A stretch of 64,000 nt of DNA from Theropithecus gelada. Lineage: Eukaryota > Chordata > Mammalia > Primates > Cercopithecidae. The stretch's first letter is position 1. The number at the start of each line of letters is the position of its first letter. The stretch spans positions 9,628,564 to 9,692,563 of the forward strand of contig NC_037680.1 in assembly GCF_003255815.1 (NCBI RefSeq), read 5' to 3'. Below are positions 11,649-22,799 of this stretch, piece after piece. Both the position numbers and the translations under genes were made by a program. The notes under the pieces are model-generated. The model searched no databases. It was not told the DNA's origin and worked only from the letters and a program-made list of their open reading frames with translations.

Positions 11649-11926
11649 GGCCAGATGCAGTGGTTCACGCTTGTAACCCCAGCAAATTGGGAGGCCGAGG
11701 TGGGCGGATCACGAGGTCAGGAGATCAAGACCACACTGAAACCCCATCTCTACTAAAAATACAAAAAAAAAAAATTAGCTGGGCGCGGTGGTGGGCACCT
11801 GTAATCCCAGCTACTTGGGAGGCTGAGGCAGGAGAATGGCATGAACCCGGGAGACGGAGGTTGCAGTGAGCCGAGATCACGCCACTGCACTCCAGCCTGA
11901 CTCTGTCTCAAAAAAAAAAAAAAAAA
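11649..11926 (+). mobile_element. Alu (AluY/AluSc-like) with internal deletion
   Basis: Sense Alu with both arms, middle A-rich linker and poly(A) tail, flanked by 'aaagaatttg' at 11639-11648 and 11924-11933. 'cgaggtcaggagatcaagac' and 'gagaatggcatgaacccggg' are features of the AluY/AluSc group. Two deletions are visible: one in the left arm after 'gatcaagaccac' (the usual 'atcctggctaac...gtg' is missing) and one before the tail, where 'cagcctgactctgtctc' lacks the 'ggcgacagagcgaga' stretch. Confidence 0.93.
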
Positions 11927-12229
11927 GAATTTGAAGAGATCACCATTAAATTGCCTTCTTCAAAAATTACTTGTAGCTGTTTCAAGCATGAAAACCTTAT
12001 ATAAAACAGTATGCTCATAAAATGAAGATTATTAAAAATTATTTATATGTTTTATATAAATTCAATATTTAATATCTATTTAATATCTTACCTAAAACTT
12101 TGTATTTTATTTTTCTTGTAATTTGGCCACAAGGAAATATAATTTTTTTCCAGTAAGACCCATATGGATGTCCCCAAATGATATGAAAAGAAATTGAAAT
12201 GCAGTGTACAATACCATGTTGTATCAGCA

Positions 12230-12230
<1 letters not shown>

Positions 12231-12272
<42 letters not shown>
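12231..12272. repeat. (CA)21 microsatellite
   Basis: Forty-two bases of uninterrupted CA repeats, the longest pure dinucleotide array in the window. Likely highly polymorphic and a suitable linkage marker within DPP10. Confidence 0.97.
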
Positions 12273-12273
<1 letters not shown>

Positions 12274-12764
12274 GTATACTTTTGGAAATCCTGACCTAGT
12301 CAGACTGAATGTGGCACTAATGAATCTTCCAGTAAGTTCAGTTTCTCCCAAATTGTATCAGAGAGTACAAGCAACCTTTTTAACTACATGTGTGTGGGTA
12401 GTGTGGAACGAAGTAGGAGGACCCTAGTCCCAGCCATTTTTCCTTACAAGGCGGCATTTACTTAAATATTTTCATCTCAGGGATGTTTCCCATCTCTAAC
12501 CCTAGGGTATATATGCTTTCCCTTGGTGGAAGTTCAGATAATCTTGGGTTAACCTGATCAGCTGATTGGTCAGGCACGTAGGTTTGATAGAGTACAGTTT
12601 AGAAATGCACAGCAGGACAACATAGAAGAATAAGGCAAGGGAAAAGAAAAAGAGGAGGAAATAGGGGAGAGAGCTGAGGAAGGGAAGAAGAGAGGAGCCC
12701 AGACATTCCAGAAGAGACACAATAATGACCTGTTAATCAAAGATCATGAGAGGCTATTGCTTTG

Positions 12765-13167
12765 GACTGAGTTCCTACATTAGGCCATAACACACTGGTG
12801 CAAATCAAAATGGAGTGACTCATGCTGAATGACATACAATCAAACTGAAACTTTAAGGAAGCAGATAGATTCCCCCCCAAAAAAGTTTTTCCTGAAAATA
12901 GGAGATTTCAGGCTCCCTGAGTCAGTATAAGTGAGTCCTCTCTGCTTTAACCTTCACTAAAAAATTAACTTGACATTAACCAGTCAGCTTTTTACTATTG
13001 CTTCATTTCTTTATCCCCACCTTACAAAACCCACCACTCTGCCAGTGCCCAGTGGGAGCTCTCATTCTATTTTGTAGAATGGCAGCTGTCTTGATTCATG
13101 AGTTGTGAGTAAGAGCCAATATGAGTAAGATCAATAAATAAGTTTGTCGTAGTTTTATCTTTTGACA
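12765..13167 (+). repeat. Probable ERV1-class solo LTR
   Basis: The order of signals is that of a gammaretroviral-type LTR: 'taggccataacacactggtg', a 'caaatcaaaatggagtgact' segment, 'tttcaggctccctgagtcag', 'acaaaacccaccactctgcc', 'gtgcccagtgggagctctca', 'aagatcaataaataagtttg' near the polyadenylation region, and an end at 'tttatcttttgaca'. No internal viral genes lie beside it. The family name is not certain, the left edge is approximate, and no target duplication was established. Confidence 0.42.
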
Positions 13168-13589
13168 ACCACAACAATGCAAGCTCTTGAAGATTCAAGT
13201 TATAATTCCAATTAGACCTCATGACCCGCTTGTGCCTCTCAATATCAACAAAGGCCATTCAAATTTACCAGCCCACTCTACAGAGCTTTGTCTAGTTAAT
13301 TCAACCTTATTCCTCTAGTTTCTCTCCTCCATTTGTGCTAGTAAAATAATAGGTTGTTTTTTAACTTGTTTTGTATTTTTTGTTTAACCTTTGAAACCCT
13401 TTCTCCAAAAATAAAAATCTTAGAAGCAGCCCAATGAAATAAACAGAAAAATCACATACCATTCTGTGCTAAAGCAAGGAAGTAGCTCCAAAAACCTCTA
13501 TACTTGAAGACATTTGAATTGTTAACTATGTTATTTTGTGGTCCTATTATGCTATATATTCATTTAAGTATTATACGATTGCATGTATG

Positions 13590-13745
13590 TCAATGCCTTT
13601 CAAACTAATGAATATTATATGAATCACCTAGGGATATTGTTCAAGATTCCTGTTGAAGAGTTCTGGTGTGGGATGAGAGAGGCTGTATTTCTAACAAACT
13701 CCTAGACGAAACCACTGTTGCTAGACGTTGACCCTGACATACATA
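13590..13745 (+). repeat. MER5-type hAT DNA transposon remnant
   Basis: Follows the MER5 non-autonomous hAT-Charlie consensus: 'tttcaaactaatgaatatta', 'tgaatcacctagggatattg', 'tatttctaacaaactcctag'. Terminal inverted repeats are eroded. Confidence 0.5.
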
Positions 13746-15795
13746 CAATCATAGGATAGTGAATGAATACAAAACATTATATTAAAAGACCACAAAACAA
13801 CATAGTTAACACATTGGGTAGCACAGTACTGGGTTACTATGGGCTAAACCCTCGTGGCAGATAAAAGAAAGTATGTTTTTACTTGCTGATATTAAGATGT
13901 CAAAAATAAAAATAATAGTAAGAACTGATTAATGAGCTACAAAACTTCTCACCTAATTAAATGAATTCCCCCTTCAGAACTCGGTAATGTCAAGAAAATC
14001 ACGAAAGTCCTCAAGCTCTCTAAACCTCACTTTCCGCTTACATTCTGATTCTGTGAGCTCTGTGATTCTAAAGGCAACGTGCTGTTAAATCTAATTGCAA
14101 GTCCAGAGTAGATCCCAGGAGATTCAGAGTTGTTGGAGATACCTCAAGTTCGATCCAGGACATGAACCTGGGTTAGGTATTGAACAGGCTCACAGCCTCT
14201 GCATGCCATTATTGGAGTTCAGAAGCTCCAAAGTTGGAGTCACTCCCTTGAGTTCTACAAACACTATTACCCTCAGTGGTATTTGCCTTGGTCAAAAGAA
14301 ATAAGATCCAGTCTGAGAGTGACACAAAGGGCTCGGACTCAGAAGCCTACAGTGACTTGGAAGCTCATGTAAATGAGTGAAGTTGTTCCCAACATTAAAA
14401 GGGCCTGATGGGGAGTGGGACAAAATAACAGTGCCACTGCTCAGTTCCAGATGATTCTACAATATAGAAACACAGGCCTGTTGACTGCACAGAAGCAGAT
14501 ATTCAGATTTTTCAGAAGAAGGAGAAATCAAGATTTTTTAAAATGTGAATCTCATTTAACATACAACGAGTGCTGGTTAACAAGACCTGAGTGAGGTCCT
14601 CCAGTTTGCAAGCCCCAGAAAAAGGACTGCATTCCATAGGCAGCCATCTGGCTTCTAATGAAATTCAAGGATCAGCTAGTGTGAGTATTCCTTTTTTAAT
14701 GACAAAAAAAAAAAAAAATTGCACAGTATTCTTCAATACTCTGTGTCAAAATTTTTATTTTTATTTTGAAAGTTCTGGCTTTCTATAAGCTCTTCGTAGT
14801 TAATCACAGGCTGGAGGCATTTCAAGGATAGCCTGTTCGGTCAGAGACTGCCTGTTGTCCAAAAAGCACTTTCAGGATCAATGTGGTTCCTGATTAGCAT
14901 CTTGTTCTCTTACATAAAAAAAAAAAAAAAAGGTACGATTATTTTGTTATTCATGAAGACTTTATGGTACTTGTTTTAATGGGGAAGCTGAATGCTGTGG
15001 CCATTGAGCATTTTCAAACTGTCTACATGGTAGAGGAAGAAACCCTAGTGGAAGAGATGTATACCATGTTTTCTTCTTTTTCACAGACTCACTTCTCCCT
15101 GATCTTCCACCCCCTTGACAAGTTCAGTATTCTGAAGAATATTGAGAAAAAAAAAAGCAAACTGATACTGGCCCTGTCAGAGGGTCTCACTAATTTCTAG
15201 TTAATGATTGTGGGGTTTCGACTGGCTCTGGTGACAACAAAATATTCAACCAATTCTGTGAAGATATCATTTACATCATGTATTCAACTCCTGGGTCATG
15301 TTTACTAAACAGCTACTTGGAAAAAATGGAAAAACTGGTCTAAACGTGGTTTAATTGACCCATAGGCACAATACTTTGTTTCATTAACTTGTTTACACTT
15401 GCTAAGTTGTCAGACTAAATTAAAATAGTCAATCTTGTGTGGCCACAAACATACAGATGTTGTGGAGACTTTGCTTACTCAAGGAGTCAGCTTGGTGACC
15501 GAAGTTATTGTGGATCCAGGTAACTGAGCACGAGGTTTTTTTTTTCCAGGACTTCAAATACAACTCAACAAGGCATTTATCAGTAATCATATAAAGTACA
15601 AGATACACATTAGCTAATAAGCAATCTCTGACAAAATAAAGCTGAAGAGTCTCTATCTGAAGTTTGTCAACAAGAAAACAAATAGCAATAAACAAGACTT
15701 TTTCATAAAAGAAAATCTGACTAAAATTACTGTTGGCTGTTTTGTGTTCTTTTCTTGACATACTTTTATCTTTAGTCTACCTCTGTTTAAATATG
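13746..15795. other. Unique intronic DNA with two A-runs
   Basis: No exon or repeat family recognised over 2 kb. Poly(A) runs occur at 14703-14718 and 14917-14932. Neither could be tied to a recognisable retroposed sequence. A serine/aspartate/glutamate-rich open stretch just before 14380 is only about 43 codons long and is not annotated. Confidence 0.4.
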
Positions 15796-15799
15796 ACTG

Positions 15800-15950
15800 C
15801 AGATGTAAATGAACCTAGCCAAAGTCTGCTGACTCTGGTCCAGATCAGAACCACCCAACTGACCTTTATTCACAGAAAGTAGTAAATGATGGCTGTTTTA
15901 AGCAACCAAGATTTAAGGTGGTTACTTAGCAACAGATAACTATTACATTT
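15800..15950 (+). repeat. MLT1-type LTR, 3' end
   Basis: 'gtccagatcagaaccaccca', 'actgaccttt', 'atgatggctgttttaagcaa' and 'ttacttagcaacagataact' follow the 3' third of MLT1 LTRs. The 5' part is missing. Confidence 0.5.
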
Positions 15951-16197
15951 GATTTTCATAATTGTTATTTCCACTTAAGATGGAATTTACAAGGCATATA
16001 GCACAAAACGTTCTATCTTTATGATGTTTTAATAAATAGGCAAAAATAGATTCAATCAATTCTATATAATAAAAGATTTCTATTATCACCTTCTCTGTCC
16101 CCCACAGCTAATCCCTAGCAAACGTTAATGTGTTCTCCATTTCTAAAACATTGGCACTTTTTGAATGTTACATTAATGGAATTACACAGTCTGTAAC

Positions 16198-16569
16198 TAA
16201 TATGGTTTAGTTCTGTGTCCTCACCCAAATATCATCCCGAATTGTAATCTCCACACGTTGAGGAAGGGATCTGGTGGGAGGTGACCGGATCATGCCATGC
16301 TGTTCTCATGCTAGTGAGAGTTCTCATGAGATCTGATAGTTTAAAAGTGGCAGTTTCCCCTAGGTTCGTTCTCTTTCTCTTTCTTTCTCTCCGTCTCCTG
16401 TCGCCTTGTGAAGAAGGTGCTTACTTCCCCTTTGCCTTCCGCCATGATTGTAAGTTTCCAGAGGTCTCTCAGCCGTAGAGAACTGAGATTCAACTAAACT
16501 ACCTCCTTTTAAATAAATTAACCAGCCTCAAGTAGTATCTTTACAGCAGTGTGAAAACGGACTAACACA
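16198..16569 (+). mobile_element. MaLR solo LTR (THE1/MST group) inserted in the L1M
   Basis: A complete 372-bp LTR: 'atatggtttagttctgtgtc', 'gatctggtgggaggtgaccg', 'tgctgttctcatgctagtga', 'cttccgccatgattgtaagt', and the terminus 'aaaacggactaacaca'. It is bounded by the 5-bp target duplication 'gtaac' at 16193-16197 and 16570-16574. Joining the flanks restores continuous L1 sequence, which proves the order of insertion: L1M first, LTR later. No internal region or partner LTR remains, so it is a solo LTR. Confidence 0.9.
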
Positions 16570-18072
16570 GTAACCTTTTGGGATTGGCTTATTTCACTCA
16601 GAATAATTATCTGAAGACTCATCTAAGCTGTTGCTTGTCCATCTCTTTCTATTGTTGAACAGTGTTCCATGATAAGGTTACACCAAGTTATTTAAATAAT
16701 GCTATTGTGTACAGGTTTTTGTGTGAACATTAGTTTTGATTTCTCTGGGATAAATGCCAAAAAGTACAATTGCTGGTCATATGGTGGCTGTATTCTTAAC
16801 ATTTTGATTATCAACCTATGAATGACTCCATTTCTCAACACTCTTGTTAGCATTTGGTATTGTCTCTATTTTTATTTTAGACTGTTTGATAGGGGTATCA
16901 TGATATTTTATTGTGATTTTAACTTGCATTTAACTAATAGCTAATGATGTTAAACATTTTTTGCATTTATTTATTTGTTATCCATATATAGTCCTGGGTG
17001 AAATGTTCCTTTATGTCTTTTGTTAATTTGAAGTTTTTTTTTTCCTTTCAGGTTAGAGAGCTCTATGTATATACTAGACACTAGTCCTTCATTGAATATG
17101 TAGTTTACAAATACTTTTACTACTTTCTTTTTAGTTTGATGTAGTACAATTTCTTATTTATTCCTTTTTTGGATCATGCTTTTGGTGTCAAATCTACAAA
17201 CCATTTGTCTCACTGTAAATCTTGAAGATTTTCTCCTGTTTTTTTCCCCCTAACTGCTTTATAATTATATGCTTTATATTTAAGTTCATTATTCATTTTA
17301 AGTTAATTTTTATAAACAGTAAGAAGTTTAAGTAGAGGCTCCTTTTTTGCCTATAGATGTCGGCTTGCTGCAAAATCATTTGTTGAAAAGGCTATCTTTT
17401 CTACACTGAACGACATTTGCACCTTTATCAATAATCAGTTTGGCATATTTGAATAGTTCTTTTTTTTTTTTCATTTTTTGTTGATCTATGTATCTCTCTA
17501 TCAATAGCACACTAATTTTATTCTTGTAGATATACACTAGGCCTTAAAACAGGTGGAATGATTCCTCACATTTCAGTTTTCTTTTTCAAGATTGTTTTAG
17601 CTAATTCAAGATTTATGCCTTTCTATGTAAATTTGAGAATAAGCTTGTCTATGCGTAAAAACAAAACAAAACAGAAACTTGGGAATAATTGACATCTTCA
17701 CTGTTTTGAGTTTCTCAATCCATGAACATGGAATATATTTCTATCTATTTACATTCTATTTGATTTCTTTCATCACCATTTTATCATTTTTAGCATACAG
17801 ATTCTGTACATGCTTTATTAAGTATACACAAATAGATTGCATTTTCTTTGGAAAAATTTTAGCTTGTATGGTGTTTTAAATTTTGATTGTTATGTGTTCA
17901 CAGTTGGTATAAAAAATAAAATTTTGCATACTGATCTTGCATCCTATGATTTTTTGAACTCATCCATTTGTTATGTAAGTTCTTTTGTAGAACTTTCCAG
18001 ATTTTCTATGTAATTATGAAATTTGTAAACAGAGATAATTTACAATTTGTATGCCTTCTCTTTTCATCCTTC

Positions 18073-18099
18073 ATTCCTTCCTTCCTTCCTTCCTTCCTT
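18073..18099. repeat. (TTCC)n tetranucleotide repeat
   Basis: About six TTCC units starting after 'tcattcc', inside the antisense L1M. Confidence 0.85.
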
Positions 18100-18668
18100 T
18101 CTATTTTTTCCTTGTAGCAATGGCTAGAACTTCCAACACTACATCCAATAAGAATAGTGAGAATACATTCTTGCTTTATTACAAACCTTAGGAGGAAAAT
18201 AATGAGTCTTTCATCATCTAAGATGTTAATTTTAGGGTTTTTGTAGATGCTTTTTATCAAGTTAAGGAAATTACTCTCTATTCTTAACTTGTGGTGAGTG
18301 TTTACAGTAAATAAATGTCAGATTCTGTCATGTTATTTTTCTAGGTAAACTGATAAAATCCTCTATTTTTTCCCACCCTGTTGATAAGAGGAATTATATT
18401 GATTTTTGAATGTTAAGCCAGTTTTTCATACCTGGAATAAATCTCACTTGATCACACTATATAATTCTTCTTATATATTTTTATTTAATTTGCTAATATA
18501 TTGTTGAAAATTTAGGTCATGAGAAGTATCTATCAGTAGCTTTTTTATACTGTCTGTGTGGTTTTGCTTTCGGGGTAATGTTAGCTGTATAAAATGAATT
18601 GAGTAGCAGCAGTATTTTTAACTGCCTAAATTTAGATGTCACTCAATAATCTATCATCAATAGAAATA

Positions 18669-18875
18669 ATACATACATATACATACACAAATGTATGTAT
18701 ATATGCATATGCATATATACATGTGTATGTATATGTGCACATACATATGTGTATATAAATATACCTATACATGTTTATGTGCATATATGTACATGTGTAT
18801 ATATGTATATAAATATATTCAGTTATATTTAAAAGCGTATGTATATATGTGTGTGTGTATAAATATATACATAGT
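18669..18875. repeat. Long alternating purine-pyrimidine tract (TATG/CATA/TATA)n
   Basis: About 200 bp composed almost wholly of TA, TG and CA steps ('atgtatgtatatatgcatat', 'atatgtgcacatacatatgt'). Many local palindromes are present. It is a degenerate microsatellite that separates an antisense L1M from a sense L1M fragment. Confidence 0.85.
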
Positions 18876-19555
18876 ATTTCATGAAATTCAATAATATACT
18901 GCAATGGGAATAAACAAACCACAAGTACACCCAAAAGTATGTATGGATCTCACAAACATTATGCTGCAAAGAAGCCAGTCACAAAAGAGTGCATATAAAA
19001 ATTCATTTTTGGCTGGGTGCAGTGGCTCATGCCTGTAATCCCAGCACTTTGGGAGGCCTTGGCCTTGGATCATTTGAGGTCAGGAGTTCAAGACCTGCCT
19101 GACCAACATGGTGAAACCATGCCTCTACTAAAAATACAAAAATTAGCCAGTGTGCTGGTGCACACCTGTAATCCCAGCTACTCGGGAGGCTGAGGCAGTA
19201 GAATTGCTTGAAGCTGGGAGGCAGAGGTTGCAGTGAGCTGAGATTATGCCACTGCACTCCAGCCTGGGTGACAGAGTGAGACTCTGACTCAAAAAAAAAA
19301 AAAAAAAAAGAATCCATTTTTATAAAGAACTTAAGGGCAAACTAATCTATGATGTTAGAAGTCAAGACAATGATTATCTTTTTAAGAATTAGTCCCTGAA
19401 AGGGGGCATAAGCACAGTTTTCTGGGGTGCTTTTCACGTTCTATTTCTTTATCTGGGTGCTGATTATACAGGTATGGGTATTTGTGTACATTTCACTGAG
19501 TTTGGTAATTGCCTACATATTTCTGTATGATTGTTATACTTTTATTAAAAAAGAA
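18876..19555 (+). repeat. L1M-type 3' UTR fragment interrupted by an Alu
   Basis: The left part (18876-19010) has 'ggatctcacaaacattatgc' and 'agaagccagtcacaaaagag'. The right part (19310-19555) has 'aaactaatctatgatgttag', 'ttttctggggtgcttttcac', 'tttatctgggtgctgattat' and 'attgttatacttttattaaa'. Together they follow the 3' UTR of L1MC/L1MD/L1ME-age elements. The Alu at 19011-19309 splits it. Confidence 0.6.
19011..19309 (+). mobile_element. AluS-type SINE
   Basis: Full-length sense Alu from 'ggctgggtgcagtggctcat' to a 19-bp A tail. Both arms are complete, with A-linker 'ctaaaaatacaaaaattag'. Imperfect flanking repeats ('ttcattttt' before, 'atccattttt' after) are the eroded target duplication. 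The left arm has 'ggccttggccttggatcatt' in place of 'ggccgaggcaggcggatcac'. It is antisense to DPP10. Confidence 0.95.
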
Positions 19556-19559
19556 AAAT

Positions 19560-20605
19560 AATATCCACCAACCCATCACCAGTCCTACAGAGTTGCTCCC
19601 CACTCACACACACACATACTATTTCCTGTTTGAACTTTCAGGGACTATGGCATAGGATTCAATGATTATATAAATGTAAACATGAGAAAAGCTATTTTAT
19701 AGTGTGTTTTACTAGAAAGACATGAAATTCATTGTTTTTCAAAAAGAGCCACCATATATTTTTGTTTCTTTTTGGGGCCTTAGTGTTGAACAGTTTTATT
19801 GGTGTCCAATGTACAACCCTTGTAAAACATTTGAGAGCCATTCATATTTCTAATAGAGAGAAAATAGATCAAAAAGGTAGTTTTGCCAAGTACTTTTTTA
19901 TTTGATGTGCATTTTTTTTTCCTTGCCTATTTTGTACTTGAAGATAGGGATATCACAGAATATTTTCGTAACAATACCCAGTTCATTTAAAATAATTGAG
20001 CCTGATAGCATCTGTGATTGCAATATTCTTTCTTTAGTGTTCTGCACTTAAGAATGATAAATGAATAGATATCCATTAAACACACAGTAGAAAATGAAAG
20101 CCATGATTAGTAAAGTGTATCAAGAACTTGATGCTATCCTGGCTTTAAAGCAATAAGTAGGAACGGTAGATTCAAGTGGTTAGTGTACTATGTCTTATAT
20201 CACAAGAACAAACAATTCACTGAAAACTACTTCCACCCAAGAGATTTAAAGTTCTTAAGCCTTAGGAGAAAACCCTGGCCCTTCTAAATGCCTCTGATGG
20301 TTTGTGAAACAGCGCACTGCAAGAACTCTGCAGAAAACATTCACTGAGAACTCTGAGAAACGGGAAAACTTGTTTGAACAAAATCAATTCATTCCAACTT
20401 CACTGCCTAGTCACTATCAAGTTACCCTCACAGGAAAGAGAGCTCCTATTGATCCATCCACCTCTATCACCCTTACTCTCCCCTTGTCTACTTTGTTATT
20501 TTACAGTTCTTAGGAGAGGAAAAGTTGTTTTAAAAGTTTCTAGGTGATACCTTGCATTTTCAGATGGACAATGTATAAAACTGTGATTCTTTAAACAGAT
20601 TAACT
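19560..20605. other. Unique intronic DNA
   Basis: About 1 kb without recognised repeats or exons. Confidence 0.45.
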
Positions 20606-20607
20606 AC

Positions 20608-20765
20608 AAATGGTTCTCAAAATTGAGTGTCCATGAGAATGAGCTGCAGTCTTTAACAAATGTTAATCCTCAGATCCCGGCCCTAGAGATTATGACCGGG
20701 CACTGGACCCCTGAATTCTGAATTTTAGCAATCATCCCAGGTGATTCTGATACATAAGAACTGGG
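20608..20765 (+). repeat. MER5A hAT DNA transposon
   Basis: 'aatggttctcaaaattgagt', 'gtccatgagaatgagctgca', 'aatcctcagatcccggccct' and 'cccaggtgattctgatacat' follow MER5A in order. The 3' terminus is lost. Confidence 0.68.
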
Positions 20766-20780
20766 AGAAAAGAGAAGAAC

Positions 20781-20803
20781 AGAGAGAGAGAGAGAGAGAG
20801 AGA
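20781..20803. repeat. (AG)11 microsatellite
   Basis: Eleven AG units without interruption, adjacent to the MER5A remnant. Confidence 0.9.
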
Positions 20804-22013
20804 AACAGTCTAAATAAATAAAAATTCCAAGACTGAAAAAGCATTTTTGTAAACTGACAAAGCTTGTTACTTTTGAATACAAATGGCAATAACAACTGGG
20901 TATAAATCACGCTGCCCTGCGCCATAATATGAGGACTGATTCATAAACGTAGAATATCAGTAAATGTTATATAGCACCCTCACTCCTTCATTCCATTACT
21001 ATTTATTACAAACACCTCTGTGCCAGGAAAGGTGAGGCCTGGAGGATGTCATGGTAAGTGTTTTTTAAAAATCTGAGAGTGCAACAGAGAAAACAGAAAA
21101 ATAAGTAAACACGCTTGTGTGTAAATTGTGCTGTGTGGATGATCTTATTTACGTTCGCTTCTTCGGGATAAACCAACCAGTGCACACATCTGGAATTCAG
21201 GTCACAAACTTTAACGCTCTATGGAAGGCTTTCTCCCTCTATGATATTCAGATTCTTCAAGCTGGCCAGATTGCTTCAAGAAAAAAAAAAGCTGATACAC
21301 AGAAGCCCCTGTGCCATGCATGGCAAGCCCTCCAGGTTCCCTAGAGAGTGACCACTCTTTCAGTTCACTGTCAAGCCTCAGAATGCAGATGACCAGTCTC
21401 TTAGGGTTTGCATCTCTTCTGGAATATAGCCCCTACCATGACTTTCAAAAATTCCATAGGTAAAGCTCCCCCTGTTGAACATCTATTCAATGCCTTATAA
21501 GTGGAGGACAAAGCTACTCAGTAATGGGTGTGTTTTTCCACCAAGGTCAAAATTGTGTCCCAGACATATGTATAGTACTTACCTTTAGTTTTTCCCACCT
21601 TAGGGTGACCTTCGTCCCTTCACAGCAGGGCACATTCTCACTCTAAGTCAGAGGGCAGTATTGATTTTCCCTCTCTCTTTCAGGGATCTGAATTTTAGAA
21701 TGTGAGGTGTTCCTTAAGAATTCTTCCTACGTTGCATAGAGCCCTGTATTTACTCAGTCCCCTGCGAAAGATACCACGGTAGGTTTACACCAACAAATCC
21801 TTGTTCCCAACACTAGGCACATTTTCTCCAGTTATCATTAATATGAATAGGGTTTACTTGGCCAGGAAAAAGAAGAAGGACCAGTGTGGTTGTCTAAGGT
21901 TTTGTTGACATAATGAGTAAGAAAAGCAAAGTGCAATTTTACGTTCCTCATTCTTTTTTATTTTGGTTGTTACACCATTAGTATAGGATTTTCTTAGGAA
22001 AATAATTATAAAA
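20804..22013. other. Unique intronic DNA with a possible L2 trace
   Basis: 20980-21035 ('attactatttattacaaaca', 'tctgtgccaggaaaggtgag') weakly resembles antisense L2. The remaining 1 kb is unique, and no exon is recognised. Confidence 0.35.
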
Positions 22014-22024
22014 TAGCAAAAGCA

Positions 22025-22314
22025 GCTGGGCGCAACGGCTCATGCCTATAATCCCAGCACTTTGGGATGCAGAGGAGGGCGGATCACAAGGTAAGGAGTT
22101 TGAGACCAGACTGTCTAACACGGCGAAACACCACCTCTACTGAAAATACAAAAAATTAGTCGGGTGTAGTGGTGCATGCCTGTAATCCCAGCTACTTGGG
22201 AGGCTGAGGCAGGAGAATCGCTTGAATCTGAGAGGCAGAGGTTGCAGTGAGGTGAGATTGCGCCACTGCACTCCAGCCTGAGTGACACAGTAACACTCAA
22301 AAATAAAAAAAAAT
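22025..22314 (+). mobile_element. AluS-type SINE with 11-bp target duplication
   Basis: Sense Alu with both arms: 'gctgggcgcaacggctcatg', linker 'gaaaatacaaaaaattagtc', 'ctccagcctgagtgacacag', and a short interrupted A tail. It is flanked by perfect 'tagcaaaagca' copies at 22014-22024 and 22315-22325. It is antisense to DPP10. Confidence 0.95.
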
Positions 22315-22379
22315 TAGCAAAAGCATACACAAAATTACAAATCATTCTTTTAGGCTTTTGTTTAGCCAAATGTATATAA

Positions 22380-22436
22380 GTATGTGTGTGTGTTTATGTA
22401 TGTATGTATAAATATATACAAATATGTATATGTATC
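22380..22436. repeat. Simple repeat (TG)n/(TATG)n
   Basis: 'tatgtgtgtgtgtttatgta' followed by TATG and TATA units, immediately downstream of an Alu. Confidence 0.8.
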
Positions 22437-22469
22437 ATTTAATAACTAAATGTCAGTGTTTACATTGCT

Positions 22470-22790
22470 TGAAAGCTACTTCTTTCACTAAAAATTATCA
22501 TAAAATCTTTCCATTTCAAAAATATTATACAGCTATCATCAATTTAAAGGTTACACTGTATCTACTATATGCGTTTACCTTAGGTAACCTCATGAGTCCT
22601 CCAAAGTTCAATATCTGGGACTGTTCACAATTTTTACTACTATAAACAATTCTGCATTTTTAAACTACATCTTTGATTGCCTGTGACGAACTCACTTTAA
22701 CCTACATCTACATCTACATCTTTGTGAGTCTATTCAATCATTTCTTCAGGTTATGTTCCTAAAAGTACAGCTGCTGGTTCAAACAAAATT
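22470..22790 (-). repeat. Old L1/HAL1-like fragment
   Basis: 'ttttactactataaacaatt', 'ctgcatttttaaactacatc', 'gttatgttcctaaaagtaca' and 'gctgctggttcaaac' follow the antisense end of an old L1-family ORF2. A small (CTACAT)n expansion at 22703-22722 lies within it. Confidence 0.4.
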
Positions 22791-22799
22791 ATCTTCAAA

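Larger units (their letters stand above)
16080..18605 (-). mobile_element. L1M LINE, antisense, interrupted by a MaLR LTR
   Basis: A long remnant of an old L1 in antisense. From left to right it passes from 3' UTR sequence ('catttctaaaacattggcac') into the reverse complement of ORF2 ('gggattggcttatttcactc', 'agaataattatctgaagact', 'gttttagctaattcaagatt', 'ctcaatccatgaacatggaa', 'gataagaggaattatattga', 'aatctcacttgatcacacta'). Frameshifts and stops are numerous, so no ORF2 protein is encoded. The element is split by the LTR at 16198-16569 and contains a (TTCC)n tract at 18073-18099. It is probably an L1MB/L1MC-age element. Confidence 0.8.

Noticed and set aside
12600..12720. Purine-rich GA/AG stretch as a possible regulatory GAGA element
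   Set aside because: Degenerate low-complexity sequence with no distinct motif spacing. Ordinary in primate introns.
14250..14380. An acidic, serine-rich open stretch ending in TGA that looks like a protein C-terminus
   Set aside because: Only about 43 codons between stops, with no recognisable parent gene and no clear processed-pseudogene hallmarks apart from distant A-runs.
15429..15761. A 110-codon minus-strand frame
   Set aside because: No homology, splice signals or codon bias that I can see. AT-rich sequence gives such frames by chance. It could be rechecked by BLASTP.
20300..20520. A 69-codon plus-strand frame with mixed composition
   Set aside because: No recognised homology and no flanking splice sites of good quality in the matching frame.
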